Source: JAEZFI01 sp044508215
GTDB taxonomy: Bacteria; Actinomycetota; Acidimicrobiia; Acidimicrobiales; Microtrichaceae
Reading direction: 5' to 3'
NCBI GenBank assembly: GCA_044508215.1
Contig: JBIQID010000076.1
Coordinates: 1 to 15,006 of the forward strand
Length of the DNA: 15,006 nt
Shown in pieces: positions 6,722 through 13,056 of the stretch (positions are counted from its first letter, which is position 1; each line of letters starts with the position of its first letter). The notes under the pieces were generated by a model. It searched no databases, had not been told where the DNA came from, and saw only the letters and a program-made list of their open reading frames with translations. The position numbers and the translations under genes were made by a program.

Positions 6722-7909
6722 ATGGGCCCCCGGATCGAGGTCGACGTGCTCCGCTCGTCCACCGAGGGGGCCGGGGTGGCGACGCTCGATGACGGGCGGG
6801 TGGTCTTCGTCGACGGGGCCCTGCCCGGCGAACGGGTCCGCGCCGAGCTGGTGTCGCAAGCCCGCAGGCACGCACGGGCCAAGGTCCTGACGGTGCTCGA
6901 GGCGGCGCCCGGCCGGGTGGAGCACCCTTGCCCGGAGGCGGGCCGCGGGTGTGGAGGCTGCGACCTGGGTCACGCCTCGGTGGAGCTGCAGCGCCAGATG
7001 AAGGAGCATGCGGTGGCCGACGCGTTCGAGCGCGTCGGGCGCCTCGACCGTCCAGAGGTGCGGACGGTCGCACTGCCCGCCGAGGCCTACCGGACCACCG
7101 CCCGCCTCGGCGTCCGAGGTGGTCGCGCCGGGTTCCGGGCGCGGCGCTCCGACGAGCTGGTGGAGCTGGAGGGCTGCCAGGTGGCACACCCGCTCCTCGA
7201 GGAGCTGCTCCGCACCGGTCGGTTCGGGTCGGCGGACGAGGCCACGCTCCGGGTGGGGGCACGGACGGGCGAGCGGCTGGCGTTCGTCTCACCGCGCGTC
7301 GAGGGGGTTCGCCTGCCCGACGACGTGGTGCTGGTGGGTGCCGACGAGCTGACCTTCGGTCGCACCGCGTGGATCCACGAGGAGGTGGCGGGCCATCGCT
7401 TCCGGGTCTCCGCCGGGTCGTTCTTCCAGGTCCGCCCTGATGGCGCTGAGGCGCTGGTCTCCGAGGTGGGGGCCGCCCTGTCCCGTCACCTGCCCGGCGG
7501 CGCCGGGCACCTCGTCGACCTCGGTGCCGGGGTCGGCCTCTTCTCCGCGCTCGCGCCGGCGGAGCGGGTCACCGCCGTCGAGAGGAACCCGTGGGCGGTG
7601 GCCGACGCACGGGTCAACCTCGATGCCGATCGCAGCGAGGTGGTCGAGGAGCGCATCGAGGCGTGGGCGCCGACGCCCGCCGACGCGGTGGTGGCTGACC
7701 CGTCCCGTGCCGGCCTGGGCGCCGAGGGCTGCGCTGCGGTCGCCGGCACCGGTGCCGCGGTGGCGGTGCTCGTGAGCTGCGACGCCGCGGCCGGCGCCCG
7801 GGACGTCGCCGCGCTGGTCGGGCACGGCTACGCGGTCGAGTCGGTGGCCCTCGTCGACCTCTTCCCCCAGACCCACCACGTCGAGGTGGTCACGGTGCTG
7901 GTCCGTTGA
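6722..7909 (+). CDS. Class I SAM-dependent RNA m5U methyltransferase (TrmA/RumA family)
   Basis: Probable uracil-5 methyltransferase of rRNA or tRNA. The 395 residues begin with a TRAM-like RNA-binding region (about 1-60), then a [4Fe-4S] set C70-x6-C77-x2-C80 with the fourth ligand probably C152 (ELEGC). The Rossmann SAM domain has VDLGAGVGLFSALAP. Catalysis should use C353 in VSCDAA and the general base E388 in QTHHVEVV. Two motifs are slightly off consensus: the proline usual after SC[ND] is alanine, and DPPR is DPSR. The family cannot be split reliably into TrmA, RlmC, RlmD or RlmCD from one sequence. ATG 6722 is chosen over an upstream in-frame start that overlaps serB. The stop overlaps the next start as TGATG. 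Confidence 0.88.
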   Translation: MGPRIEVDVLRSSTEGAGVATLDDGRVVFVDGALPGERVRAELVSQARRHARAKVLTVLEAAPGRVEHPCPEAGRGCGGCDLGHASVELQRQMKEHAVADAFERVGRLDRPEVRTVALPAEAYRTTARLGVRGGRAGFRARRSDELVELEGCQVAHPLLEELLRTGRFGSADEATLRVGARTGERLAFVSPRVEGVRLPDDVVLVGADELTFGRTAWIHEEVAGHRFRVSAGSFFQVRPDGAEALVSEVGAALSRHLPGGAGHLVDLGAGVGLFSALAPAERVTAVERNPWAVADARVNLDADRSEVVEERIEAWAPTPADAVVADPSRAGLGAEGCAAVAGTGAAVAVLVSCDAAAGARDVAALVGHGYAVESVALVDLFPQTHHVEVVTVLVR

Positions 7910-8754
7910 TGGCGCCGGGCCTGACCTTCCGACCGGTTCCGGCGAGGCGCCTCCTCACGCTGCTCGTGGTGGCCGCGGCACTGGTCGGCGGCGGGTGCTC
8001 GGGTGACGACACGGGATCGCCTGCACCGGCAGGGCCGCCGGCCGAGGTGGTCCGACTCGACTTCGAGGTGGTCGACCGGCATCCCCACGACCGATCGGCG
8101 TTCACCCAGGGCCTGCTGTTCGTCGACGCCGACACGATCGCCGAGAGCACCGGCCTCTACGGGCAGTCGGAGGTCCGCCTGGTGGACCCCGTCACCGGCG
8201 AGGTGCGCCTTCGCCGGGCCCTGCGGTCCGACCTGTTCGGCGAGGGCCTGACCATGCTTCCCGACGGCGAGCTGGTGCAGCTGACGTGGAAGGAGGGGGT
8301 CGCCCTGCGGTGGGACCCCGAGGACCTCCGACCCGCCGGCGAGACGTCGTACGAGGGCGAGGGGTGGGGCCTCGCGTGGGACCCGGAGGCCGAGGTGCTC
8401 TTGTCGACGGACGGGTCGGAGCGGATCTCCCGGCGGCTTCCCGACACGTTCGAGGTCGCCTCGGTGGTCACCGTGCGCCGCGACGGCCGGCCGGTGTCGA
8501 AGCTGAACGAGCTGGAGTGGGTCGACGGCGTGCTGTGGGCGAACGTGTGGGAGACGAGCGAGCTGCTCCGCATCGACCCGCAGACCGGCGACGTGACCGG
8601 CGTGGTCGACCTGTCGCCGATCGACCCCGGTCTCGGCGATCCGAACGCGGTGCTGAACGGGATCGCCCACCGTCCCGGCGACCCGGCCGACCGGCTGTGG
8701 GTCACCGGCAAGAACTGGCCCGAGATGTTCGTGATCGACGTGGTGGAGCCGTGA
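7909..8754 (+). CDS. Glutaminyl-peptide cyclotransferase-like lipoprotein (plant-type QC family)
   Basis: Member of the beta-propeller glutamine cyclotransferase family, which converts N-terminal glutamine of peptides or proteins to pyroglutamate. The 281 residues start with a lipoprotein signal (RRLLTLLVVAAALVGGGC, lipidated cysteine at residue 30), so it is predicted to act outside the membrane. Diagnostic segments are HDRSAFTQGLLF, AESTGLYGQSEVRLVD, YEGEGWGLAWD, KLNELEWVDGVLWANVWE, VLNGIAH and LWVTGKNWPEMFVI, in the usual order. ATG 7909 shares its A with the methyltransferase stop (TGATG). A TTG one codon upstream is in frame but less likely. Its stop lies within a GTGA that opens a 14-codon mini-ORF. 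The natural substrate in this organism is unknown. Confidence 0.9.
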   Translation: MAPGLTFRPVPARRLLTLLVVAAALVGGGCSGDDTGSPAPAGPPAEVVRLDFEVVDRHPHDRSAFTQGLLFVDADTIAESTGLYGQSEVRLVDPVTGEVRLRRALRSDLFGEGLTMLPDGELVQLTWKEGVALRWDPEDLRPAGETSYEGEGWGLAWDPEAEVLLSTDGSERISRRLPDTFEVASVVTVRRDGRPVSKLNELEWVDGVLWANVWETSELLRIDPQTGDVTGVVDLSPIDPGLGDPNAVLNGIAHRPGDPADRLWVTGKNWPEMFVIDVVEP

Positions 8755-8791
8755 TCGAGGTGGCCCGAGCCGTGATCGAGGTGCCTCGGTC
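8731..8791 (+). repeat. Three tandem copies of a 20-21 bp unit at a stop/start junction
   Basis: Copies at 8731-8750, 8751-8771 and 8772-8791, each beginning GTGATCGA. The first is the last seven sense codons of the cyclotransferase gene (less one base). The other two fill the spacer, and the next gene starts with GTGA at the position where a fourth copy would begin. This looks like a recent slippage or duplication event. Confidence 0.8.
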
Positions 8792-8795
8792 GTGA
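8751..8795 (+). CDS. Candidate 14-codon mini-ORF bridging two lipoprotein genes
   Basis: GTG at 8751 lies in a GTGA that contains the cyclotransferase stop. Fourteen codons later (MIEVARAVIEVPRS) the stop TGA lies in a second GTGA that contains the GTG start of the septum-formation-like gene at 8792. The mini-ORF is thus joined by 4-bp overlaps on both sides, the same junction used by rph-rdgB-galT. It was created by the tandem duplication, and its peptide repeats VIEV. It may act only as a translational relay passing ribosomes between the flanking genes. There is no evidence for a peptide function, and translation is an inference. Confidence 0.35.
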   Translation: MIEVARAVIEVPRS

Positions 8796-9262
8796 AGGCC
8801 GGCCGTCGGCGTCGCGTGGCAGCGGTGGCCGCGCTGGGCGTCGTCGGCGTGGCGGTGCTCGGTGGGTGCGGCAAGACGCCCTACCGGGCGATGGAGGTGG
8901 GGGAGTGCCTGCCCGCGAGCGCCGAGGTGGTGGGTCGTCGTGAGCCGGACCCGCCCCGTGTCCCGTGCGGGTCGGCGCACCGCTACGAGGTCTACGCCGT
9001 CGAACAGCTGGGGCTCTCGGGCGCCTGGCCGGGCACCGACGAGGTCGACACCGCAGCGCGGGAGCTCTGCTACGACCGCTTCGAGCGGGGAACGGGCCAC
9101 GACCCGCTCACGCTGCCCGACGGCGTGATGGTGCTCACGATCGGCCCCACCGAGGACGGCTGGGACGACGGTGACCGGGCGGTCGAGTGCCTGGTGAGCC
9201 TGCCCGAGGACCAGGAAGGGCGGTTCGCTCAGCCCGACGCGCCCAGCGGTACGGTCGGCTGA
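8792..9262 (+). CDS. Septum-formation-like lipoprotein
   Basis: A 156-residue predicted lipoprotein: basic start (KAGRRRR), hydrophobic segment, lipobox LGGC with the lipidated cysteine at residue 26. The mature part resembles the actinobacterial 'septum formation' domain family in its spacing of cysteines and motifs: a GECL segment, a VPCGSAHRYEVYAVEQL segment (C-x3-H-x-x-E-V-Y), a third cysteine in ELCYDRF and a fourth in RAVECLVSL. These probably form two disulfides outside the membrane. The family name comes from an association with division proteins; no role can be shown here. The GTG at 8792 is the only start that keeps the signal peptide intact. Its stop overlaps the LLM gene start as TGATG. 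Confidence 0.72.
   Translation: MKAGRRRRVAAVAALGVVGVAVLGGCGKTPYRAMEVGECLPASAEVVGRREPDPPRVPCGSAHRYEVYAVEQLGLSGAWPGTDEVDTAARELCYDRFERGTGHDPLTLPDGVMVLTIGPTEDGWDDGDRAVECLVSLPEDQEGRFAQPDAPSGTVG
9248..9255 (+). promoter_or_regulatory. Putative internal -10 box before the LLM oxidoreductase gene
   Basis: GGTACGGT lies inside the last codons of the preceding lipoprotein gene, 6 nt before the ATG at 9262. The gene is already stop/start coupled (TGATG), so this would be a second, leaderless promoter inside the operon. Confidence 0.5.
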
Positions 9263-10143
9263 TGCGCATCGGGCTGTCGCTTCCCGGGATGCTGGGGGAC
9301 TACGACCGGGAGCGGTTCCTCCAGTGGTGCCACCGGATCGAGGGCGACGGCTGGGACACGCTGGGCATGGGTGAGCGCATCGCCTACCGGAACCACGAGA
9401 TGTTCACCACGCTGTCGGCCGCCGCCGCGGTCACGGAGCGGGTTCGGATCGCCGCGACGCTGGTGGTGCTGCCGATGCACTCCGAGGTGTGGGTGGCGAA
9501 GCAGGCGGCGACGCTCGACGTGCTGTCGGGTGGACGGCTCACGCTCGGGGTCGGGGTCGGCGGCCGCGAGGAGGACTACCGGGCGCTCGGCCGCTCGTTC
9601 CAGCGTCGGTTCGACCGCCTCGACGCGCAGGTCGCCCGGCTCCGTGAGCTGTGGGCGGGTGAGCCGCCCGGCGAGGGCCTCGACGAGGTGGGCCCGCGCC
9701 CGGTCCAGGACGCGATCCCGATCCTCTCGGGCGCCCTCGGCCCGCGGTCGCTGCGGCGGTCCGCGAGGTGGGCGGACGGGATCGCCGGGTTCGAGCTGGA
9801 CCCGAACCCGAAGTCGCTCGCGCGTTGGCGCGCCGGTGTCGACGGAGCCTGGGAGGAGGCCGGCCGGGACCGGTCGCCGTACCGGATGACCAGCTTCTGG
9901 TTCGCCCTCGGCGACGACCCGGAGGCGCAGCTGCGGTCGTACGCCCGCCACTACCTGGGGGTGTTCGGGGAGGAGCTGGCGGGGGCGATGGCCGACGCCT
10001 GCACGGTGGCGGGCGCCGATGCCCTGCGCCGCGCGGTGGCGGCCTGCCGCGAGGCGGGTGTCGACGAGATCCAGCTGGTGCCGACCACGTCGGACCCGGC
10101 CGAGCTGGACCGCCTCGCCGCTGCGATCGCCGACGTGCGCTAG
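9262..10143 (+). CDS. LLM-class (F420-type) flavin-dependent oxidoreductase
   Basis: A 293-residue luciferase-like TIM-barrel oxidoreductase. It opens with RIGLSLPGM and continues with GWDTLGMGER, TERVRIAATLVVLP, the typical VAKQAATLDVLSGGRLTLGVGVGG run with substrate and cofactor contacts, the FDRLDAQVARLRELW helix, and a C-terminal TTSDPAELDRLAAAI helix. Actinobacterial members with this GVGVG pattern generally use coenzyme F420, although FMN users exist in the superfamily, so cofactor choice is an inference. The substrate cannot be inferred. ATG 9262 overlaps the upstream stop and is also 6 nt after a GGTACGGT box. A P450 gene follows after a repeat-filled spacer, but joint function is speculative. 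Confidence 0.88.
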   Translation: MRIGLSLPGMLGDYDRERFLQWCHRIEGDGWDTLGMGERIAYRNHEMFTTLSAAAAVTERVRIAATLVVLPMHSEVWVAKQAATLDVLSGGRLTLGVGVGGREEDYRALGRSFQRRFDRLDAQVARLRELWAGEPPGEGLDEVGPRPVQDAIPILSGALGPRSLRRSARWADGIAGFELDPNPKSLARWRAGVDGAWEEAGRDRSPYRMTSFWFALGDDPEAQLRSYARHYLGVFGEELAGAMADACTVAGADALRRAVAACREAGVDEIQLVPTTSDPAELDRLAAAIADVR

Positions 10144-10179
10144 AGCGACGCGGTCTTCGGCTGAGGCTGCTGGGGCCGC

Positions 10180-10251
10180 GGCGACCGGAGCCTCTTCGGC
10201 GCGCGGGCGCTCCTCGGCGCGGGGACGCTCCTCGGCGACCGAAGCCTCTTC
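10180..10251 (+). repeat. Four imperfect 18-bp tandem repeats upstream of the P450 gene
   Basis: Units at 10180-10197, 10198-10215, 10216-10233 and 10234-10251, all starting GGCG and ending CTC or TTC. The first and last are nearly identical, as are the two in the middle. The last holds a perfect CCGAAG-CCT-CTTCGG hairpin. The array ends 5 bp before the putative GGTAGGTT promoter box. It may hold a weak terminator for the LLM gene or binding sites for a P450 regulator. Confidence 0.75.
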
Positions 10252-10254
10252 GGC

Positions 10255-10262
10255 GGTAGGTT
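10255..10262 (+). promoter_or_regulatory. Putative -10 box of P450 gene (leaderless)
   Basis: GGTAGGTT ends 6 nt before the GTG at 10269, with no Shine-Dalgarno between. It lies immediately after the 18-bp repeats, which occupy the place where a -35 and activator sites would be. Confidence 0.58.
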
Positions 10263-10268
10263 CGGCGG

Positions 10269-11456
10269 GTGCCCGGGGACCACGTCGAGCTCACCGATCA
10301 GCTGCTCGCAGGCTCGTTCCCCTTCGACGACCCCCACCCGCTCTACGCCGCCCTGCGGGAGCAACATCCGGTGGCCTGGAACGAGACCGCCGGGTTCTGG
10401 GCGATCAGCCGCCACGCCGACGTGATGTCGGTGGCCACCGACCCGGCCACGTTCTGCTCGTCGAAGGGCATCCTCGTGAGCGAGATCGGCACCCGGTACG
10501 ACTCGCCGCCCACGATGATGCACACCGACCCGCCGGACCACACCCGGTACCGGGCGCTGGTGCAGCCGGCCTTCTCTCGCCGCCGGATGCGCCTCTTGGA
10601 GCCGGCCATCCGGGAGCGCGTGCGGGCGCTGCTCGACCGGTTCGGCGACGGCGGGACCGTCGACGTGGTGCCGAGCCTCGCCGTGCCGCTGCCGATCGAG
10701 GTCATCTCGGACCTGCTCGGACTGGAGGTGGGCACCCAGCGCGTCCTCGAGTGGACCGAGGCGGCGATCCCCGACACCGTCGGCCTCACCGACGAGGAAC
10801 GGATGGAGCGGCTGGGCGAGATGCTCGGTCACCTCGTCGCCACGGCCAGGGCTCGACGGGAGGAGCCTCGGGACGACTTCATCAGCGACCTCGCGGCCGC
10901 GGAGATCGACGGGCACCAGCTCTCCGACGAGGAGCTCGGCATGTTCCTGGTGCAGCTGCTCGTGGCGGGGAACGACACGACACGGAACGTGATCTCGGGC
11001 GGCCTTGTCGCGCTGGCGGATGCGCCGGGTGAGTGGGTTCGCCTGTTGGACGATCCCGACCTTCGGTCTGCTGCGGTCGAGGAGCTGGTGCGTTGGACCA
11101 CGCCGGTGATCTCGTTCCTGCGGACGGCCACCCGTGACGCCGTGGTGGGCGGCGTGGAGGTCTCCGAAGGCGACCCGGTGCTGCTCCTCTACTCGTCGGC
11201 CAACCGGGACCCGCTGGAGTTCGGTCCGACCGCCGACCGCTTGGACGTGGGGCGGACGCCCAACCACCACGTGGCGTTCGGGTTCGGCGCGCACTTCTGC
11301 CTGGGCGCGGCCCTGGCTCGCCTCGAGGTGGCGGTGGTGCTCGACGAGCTGGCGCAGCGCTTCCGTTGCTGGGAGCCGGCGGGACGGGTGGTGCGCAGCC
11401 CGTCGACGATCATCGCCGGGATCGAGTCGGCCCCGATGCGGTTCCAGCCGGCCTGA
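10269..11456 (+). CDS. Cytochrome P450
   Basis: Soluble bacterial P450 monooxygenase of 395 residues. Clear landmarks: the C-helix region HTDPPDHTRYRALVQPAFS, the I-helix oxygen-activation motif A233-G-N-D-T-T238, the K-helix E272-L-V-R275, and the haem-binding loop FGFGAHFCLGAALAR with the thiolate cysteine C344. It has no membrane anchor and needs a separate ferredoxin and reductase, neither of which is in the window. The SPPTMMHTDPPDHTRYR region resembles actinobacterial steroid and fatty-acid hydroxylases of the CYP125/CYP142/CYP124 group, but the substrate cannot be assigned. The GTG start is supported by the GGTAGGTT box 6 nt upstream. It is convergent with the metalloprotease gene, 40 bp apart. 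Confidence 0.95.
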   Translation: MPGDHVELTDQLLAGSFPFDDPHPLYAALREQHPVAWNETAGFWAISRHADVMSVATDPATFCSSKGILVSEIGTRYDSPPTMMHTDPPDHTRYRALVQPAFSRRRMRLLEPAIRERVRALLDRFGDGGTVDVVPSLAVPLPIEVISDLLGLEVGTQRVLEWTEAAIPDTVGLTDEERMERLGEMLGHLVATARARREEPRDDFISDLAAAEIDGHQLSDEELGMFLVQLLVAGNDTTRNVISGGLVALADAPGEWVRLLDDPDLRSAAVEELVRWTTPVISFLRTATRDAVVGGVEVSEGDPVLLLYSSANRDPLEFGPTADRLDVGRTPNHHVAFGFGAHFCLGAALARLEVAVVLDELAQRFRCWEPAGRVVRSPSTIIAGIESAPMRFQPA

Positions 11457-11459
11457 CCT

Positions 11460-11478
11460 GCTCCGTCGGCCGAGGAGC
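11460..11478. terminator. Possible short hairpin between convergent genes
   Basis: GCTCC and GGAGC with a 9-nt loop in the 40-bp spacer between the P450 and metalloprotease stops. There is no T-tract on either side, so it is weak evidence only. Confidence 0.25.
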
Positions 11479-11496
11479 GGTGTCAGTCGGGCGTCG

Positions 11497-12543
11497 TCAG
11501 AGGTCGGGGTGGCACTCGCCCCGCCCGAGCTGCGCCAGGCCGGCGCGGTCGCCCGGCCCCCAGTCGGTCAGGTCGGAGGTGGCCGGGTGCATCAGCTCGG
11601 TCTCGTGCCCCACGTGGTCGAGGCCCACGAGGTGGCCCAGTTCGTGTTGGATCACCGCCCGGGCGAGCTCCGGCGAGTGGGGGAGCAGCTGCTGGGTCAC
11701 CTGCGGTCCGTCGAGCGTCACGGTGCCGGTGACGTACACCGTCGGGCCGTCGCTGCCGTCCTTGCTCACCGGGATGCTGCCGGCGCGCCCAGCGACATCG
11801 CCGGCCAGGCCCGCCACCTCGTCGGGGTCGCTCCACGCGATGAGGACGGGCGCCCAGCGGTCGCCGTAGCGCTCGGGTTGGTAGGGCGCACGGAGCTCGC
11901 TGGGCCGCTCCGTGGTGGCGCCGTCGTCGACGAACACCAGGCCGGTCGCCGCGCTCAGCCGGTCGAGCGCACCCTCGAGCAGCACCTTGGCCTCGGGGGG
12001 TGCCGTGCGGTTGTTCACCACGTAGTGCACGGGGCGGCACGGGTCGTAGGCGACGGGAGAGCCGTTGCCGGTGGTGAGCAGGAACTCGTGGTGCCCGGCG
12101 TCGGCCACCAGGGGCGCCATCCCGAGTGGCTGGTCCGAGGCCTCCGACGACGGGCTCGGCGTGCGGCCGGTTCCGGCGACGTCGACCGCGACCCGGTCCG
12201 ACGTCGCCTGCTCTTCATCGAGGTGGTCCGCGTCGGGTCCGGTCCGCGCCGCGCCGGTCCACCGGGCGAGGCCGGCGAGCATCGCCAGCACCACCAGCCC
12301 TCCGATCCAGGCGCGGGCGATGCGACCTGCTCGCCGACGTGGACGGACGTCAGGTGGCGGCGGCCTGCCTTCGACGTCCCAGACGCGTTCGAGGTGGGCC
12401 TGCCGCAGCCTGGCTCGCTCCTCCGCGGACAGCTCGATGACGGGGGAGGCGCGGATGAAGGCCTCGTCGAGCACCACGTGGTCCCACGGATCGTCGTGGT
12501 GCTCCCATGGCTCGTCCCCGGGAGACGGGTCCCGCCTCTGCAT
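11497..12543 (-). CDS. Membrane-anchored matrixin-like zinc metalloprotease
   Basis: A 348-residue protein with an N-terminal cytoplasmic region (about 1-75, acidic then Arg/Pro-rich), one membrane helix (about 78-95, AWIGGLVVLAMLAGLA) and an outside catalytic domain, so type II topology. The zinc site is H300-E-L-G-H304-L-V-G-L-D-H310, the metzincin HExxHxxGxxH pattern, and E-L-M318-H-P supplies the Met-turn. Upstream PVHYVVNNRTAP and AATGLVFVDDG match the first strand and helix of matrixin (M10A-like) folds. No pro-domain cysteine switch is evident. The ATG has GGAG 6 nt upstream; a GGTACGGA box also lies 7 nt upstream. Substrates are unknown; wall or surface protein processing is an inference from topology. 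Confidence 0.85.
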   Translation of the reverse strand: MQRRDPSPGDEPWEHHDDPWDHVVLDEAFIRASPVIELSAEERARLRQAHLERVWDVEGRPPPPDVRPRRRAGRIARAWIGGLVVLAMLAGLARWTGAARTGPDADHLDEEQATSDRVAVDVAGTGRTPSPSSEASDQPLGMAPLVADAGHHEFLLTTGNGSPVAYDPCRPVHYVVNNRTAPPEAKVLLEGALDRLSAATGLVFVDDGATTERPSELRAPYQPERYGDRWAPVLIAWSDPDEVAGLAGDVAGRAGSIPVSKDGSDGPTVYVTGTVTLDGPQVTQQLLPHSPELARAVIQHELGHLVGLDHVGHETELMHPATSDLTDWGPGDRAGLAQLGRGECHPDL

Positions 12544-12550
12544 GGGTGAC

Positions 12551-12558
12551 TCCGTACC
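12551..12558 (-). promoter_or_regulatory. GGTACGGA box / GGAG RBS before metalloprotease gene
   Basis: On the minus strand GGTACGGA ends 7 nt before the ATG and resembles the GGTAnnnT boxes but ends in A. The GGAG that overlaps its end is correctly placed (6 nt) for a Shine-Dalgarno. The two readings exclude each other, and I cannot choose between them. Confidence 0.35.
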
Positions 12559-12599
12559 CCCGCCGCCGGGGAGCGTGCAGCCGGTTCGGGAGTTGGCCT

Positions 12600-12613
12600 G
12601 CCCGGCGGCGGGC
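12600..12613 (-). terminator. Possible hairpin downstream of STAS gene
   Basis: GCCCG-GCGG-CGGGC, 11 bp after the STAS stop codon on the minus strand, with no T-tract. A weak candidate for separating the STAS and metalloprotease messages. Confidence 0.3.
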
Positions 12614-12624
12614 CTGGTCGGGCG

Positions 12625-12984
12625 TCAGCCCTTGTCGGCGTCGGAGCTGGGTTCCGTCGAGCCGTCGGGTGCGATCTCGAACGTCTCGTACAGCCCGGTC
12701 ATCTGCATCAGCTGCAGTGCACGATCGGAGAGGCCGCGCAGGGAGAGCCGCCCCCGCTTGCGGGCGGAGAGCAGCAGGCCGAGGCCGGTGGAGTCCATGA
12801 ACTCGACCTCCGCCATGTCGAGGACCACGTCGTGGCGGCCGCGGCTCAGCTCCTCGAGCGTCTCGCGCAGCCGGCCCGCTGTCTGGACGTCGATCTCGCC
12901 GGCCACCTTCACGACGACGGGGATCGAGTCGTGGTCCACGTCGACGGAGAGACGCGGCGGCTCCCATGGTCCGGGCATCGACAC
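12625..12984 (-). CDS. STAS-domain anti-sigma factor antagonist
   Basis: A 119-residue single-domain STAS protein of the SpoIIAA/RsbV type. In partner-switching systems such proteins bind an anti-sigma kinase and free a sigma factor, under control of phosphorylation on a serine. The domain is complete: LSVDVDHDSIPVVVKVAGEID at the start, the VVLDMAEVEFMDSTGLGLLL core with D64-S65-T (S65 is the expected phosphorylation site), and a C-terminal LQLMQMTGLYETFEI helix. The GTG at 12984 is chosen because GGTACCCT ends 6 nt before it; an ATG two codons later is the alternative. No cognate RsbW-like kinase or sigma factor is in the window, so it is an orphan here. Confidence 0.9.
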   Translation of the reverse strand: MSMPGPWEPPRLSVDVDHDSIPVVVKVAGEIDVQTAGRLRETLEELSRGRHDVVLDMAEVEFMDSTGLGLLLSARKRGRLSLRGLSDRALQLMQMTGLYETFEIAPDGSTEPSSDADKG

Positions 12985-12990
12985 GCCGTC

Positions 12991-12998
12991 AGGGTACC
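12991..12998 (-). promoter_or_regulatory. Putative -10 box of STAS gene (leaderless)
   Basis: GGTACCCT on the minus strand, exactly 6 nt before the GTG at 12984. It favours that GTG over the ATG at 12978. Confidence 0.58.
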
Positions 12999-13056
12999 GA
13001 CGCGACCCCGAGAACCGGTCGCGGGGTTCCGGCTCGGGCCGATCGCTGCACGGCCA

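Noticed and set aside
5184..6890. 568-residue plus-strand open frame opposite serB
   Set aside because: Antisense shadow of serB, with low-complexity His/Gly/Val-rich translation.
10140..11294. 384-residue minus-strand open frame opposite the P450
   Set aside because: Shadow of the P450 gene, whose I-helix, ExxR and haem-cysteine motifs are intact.
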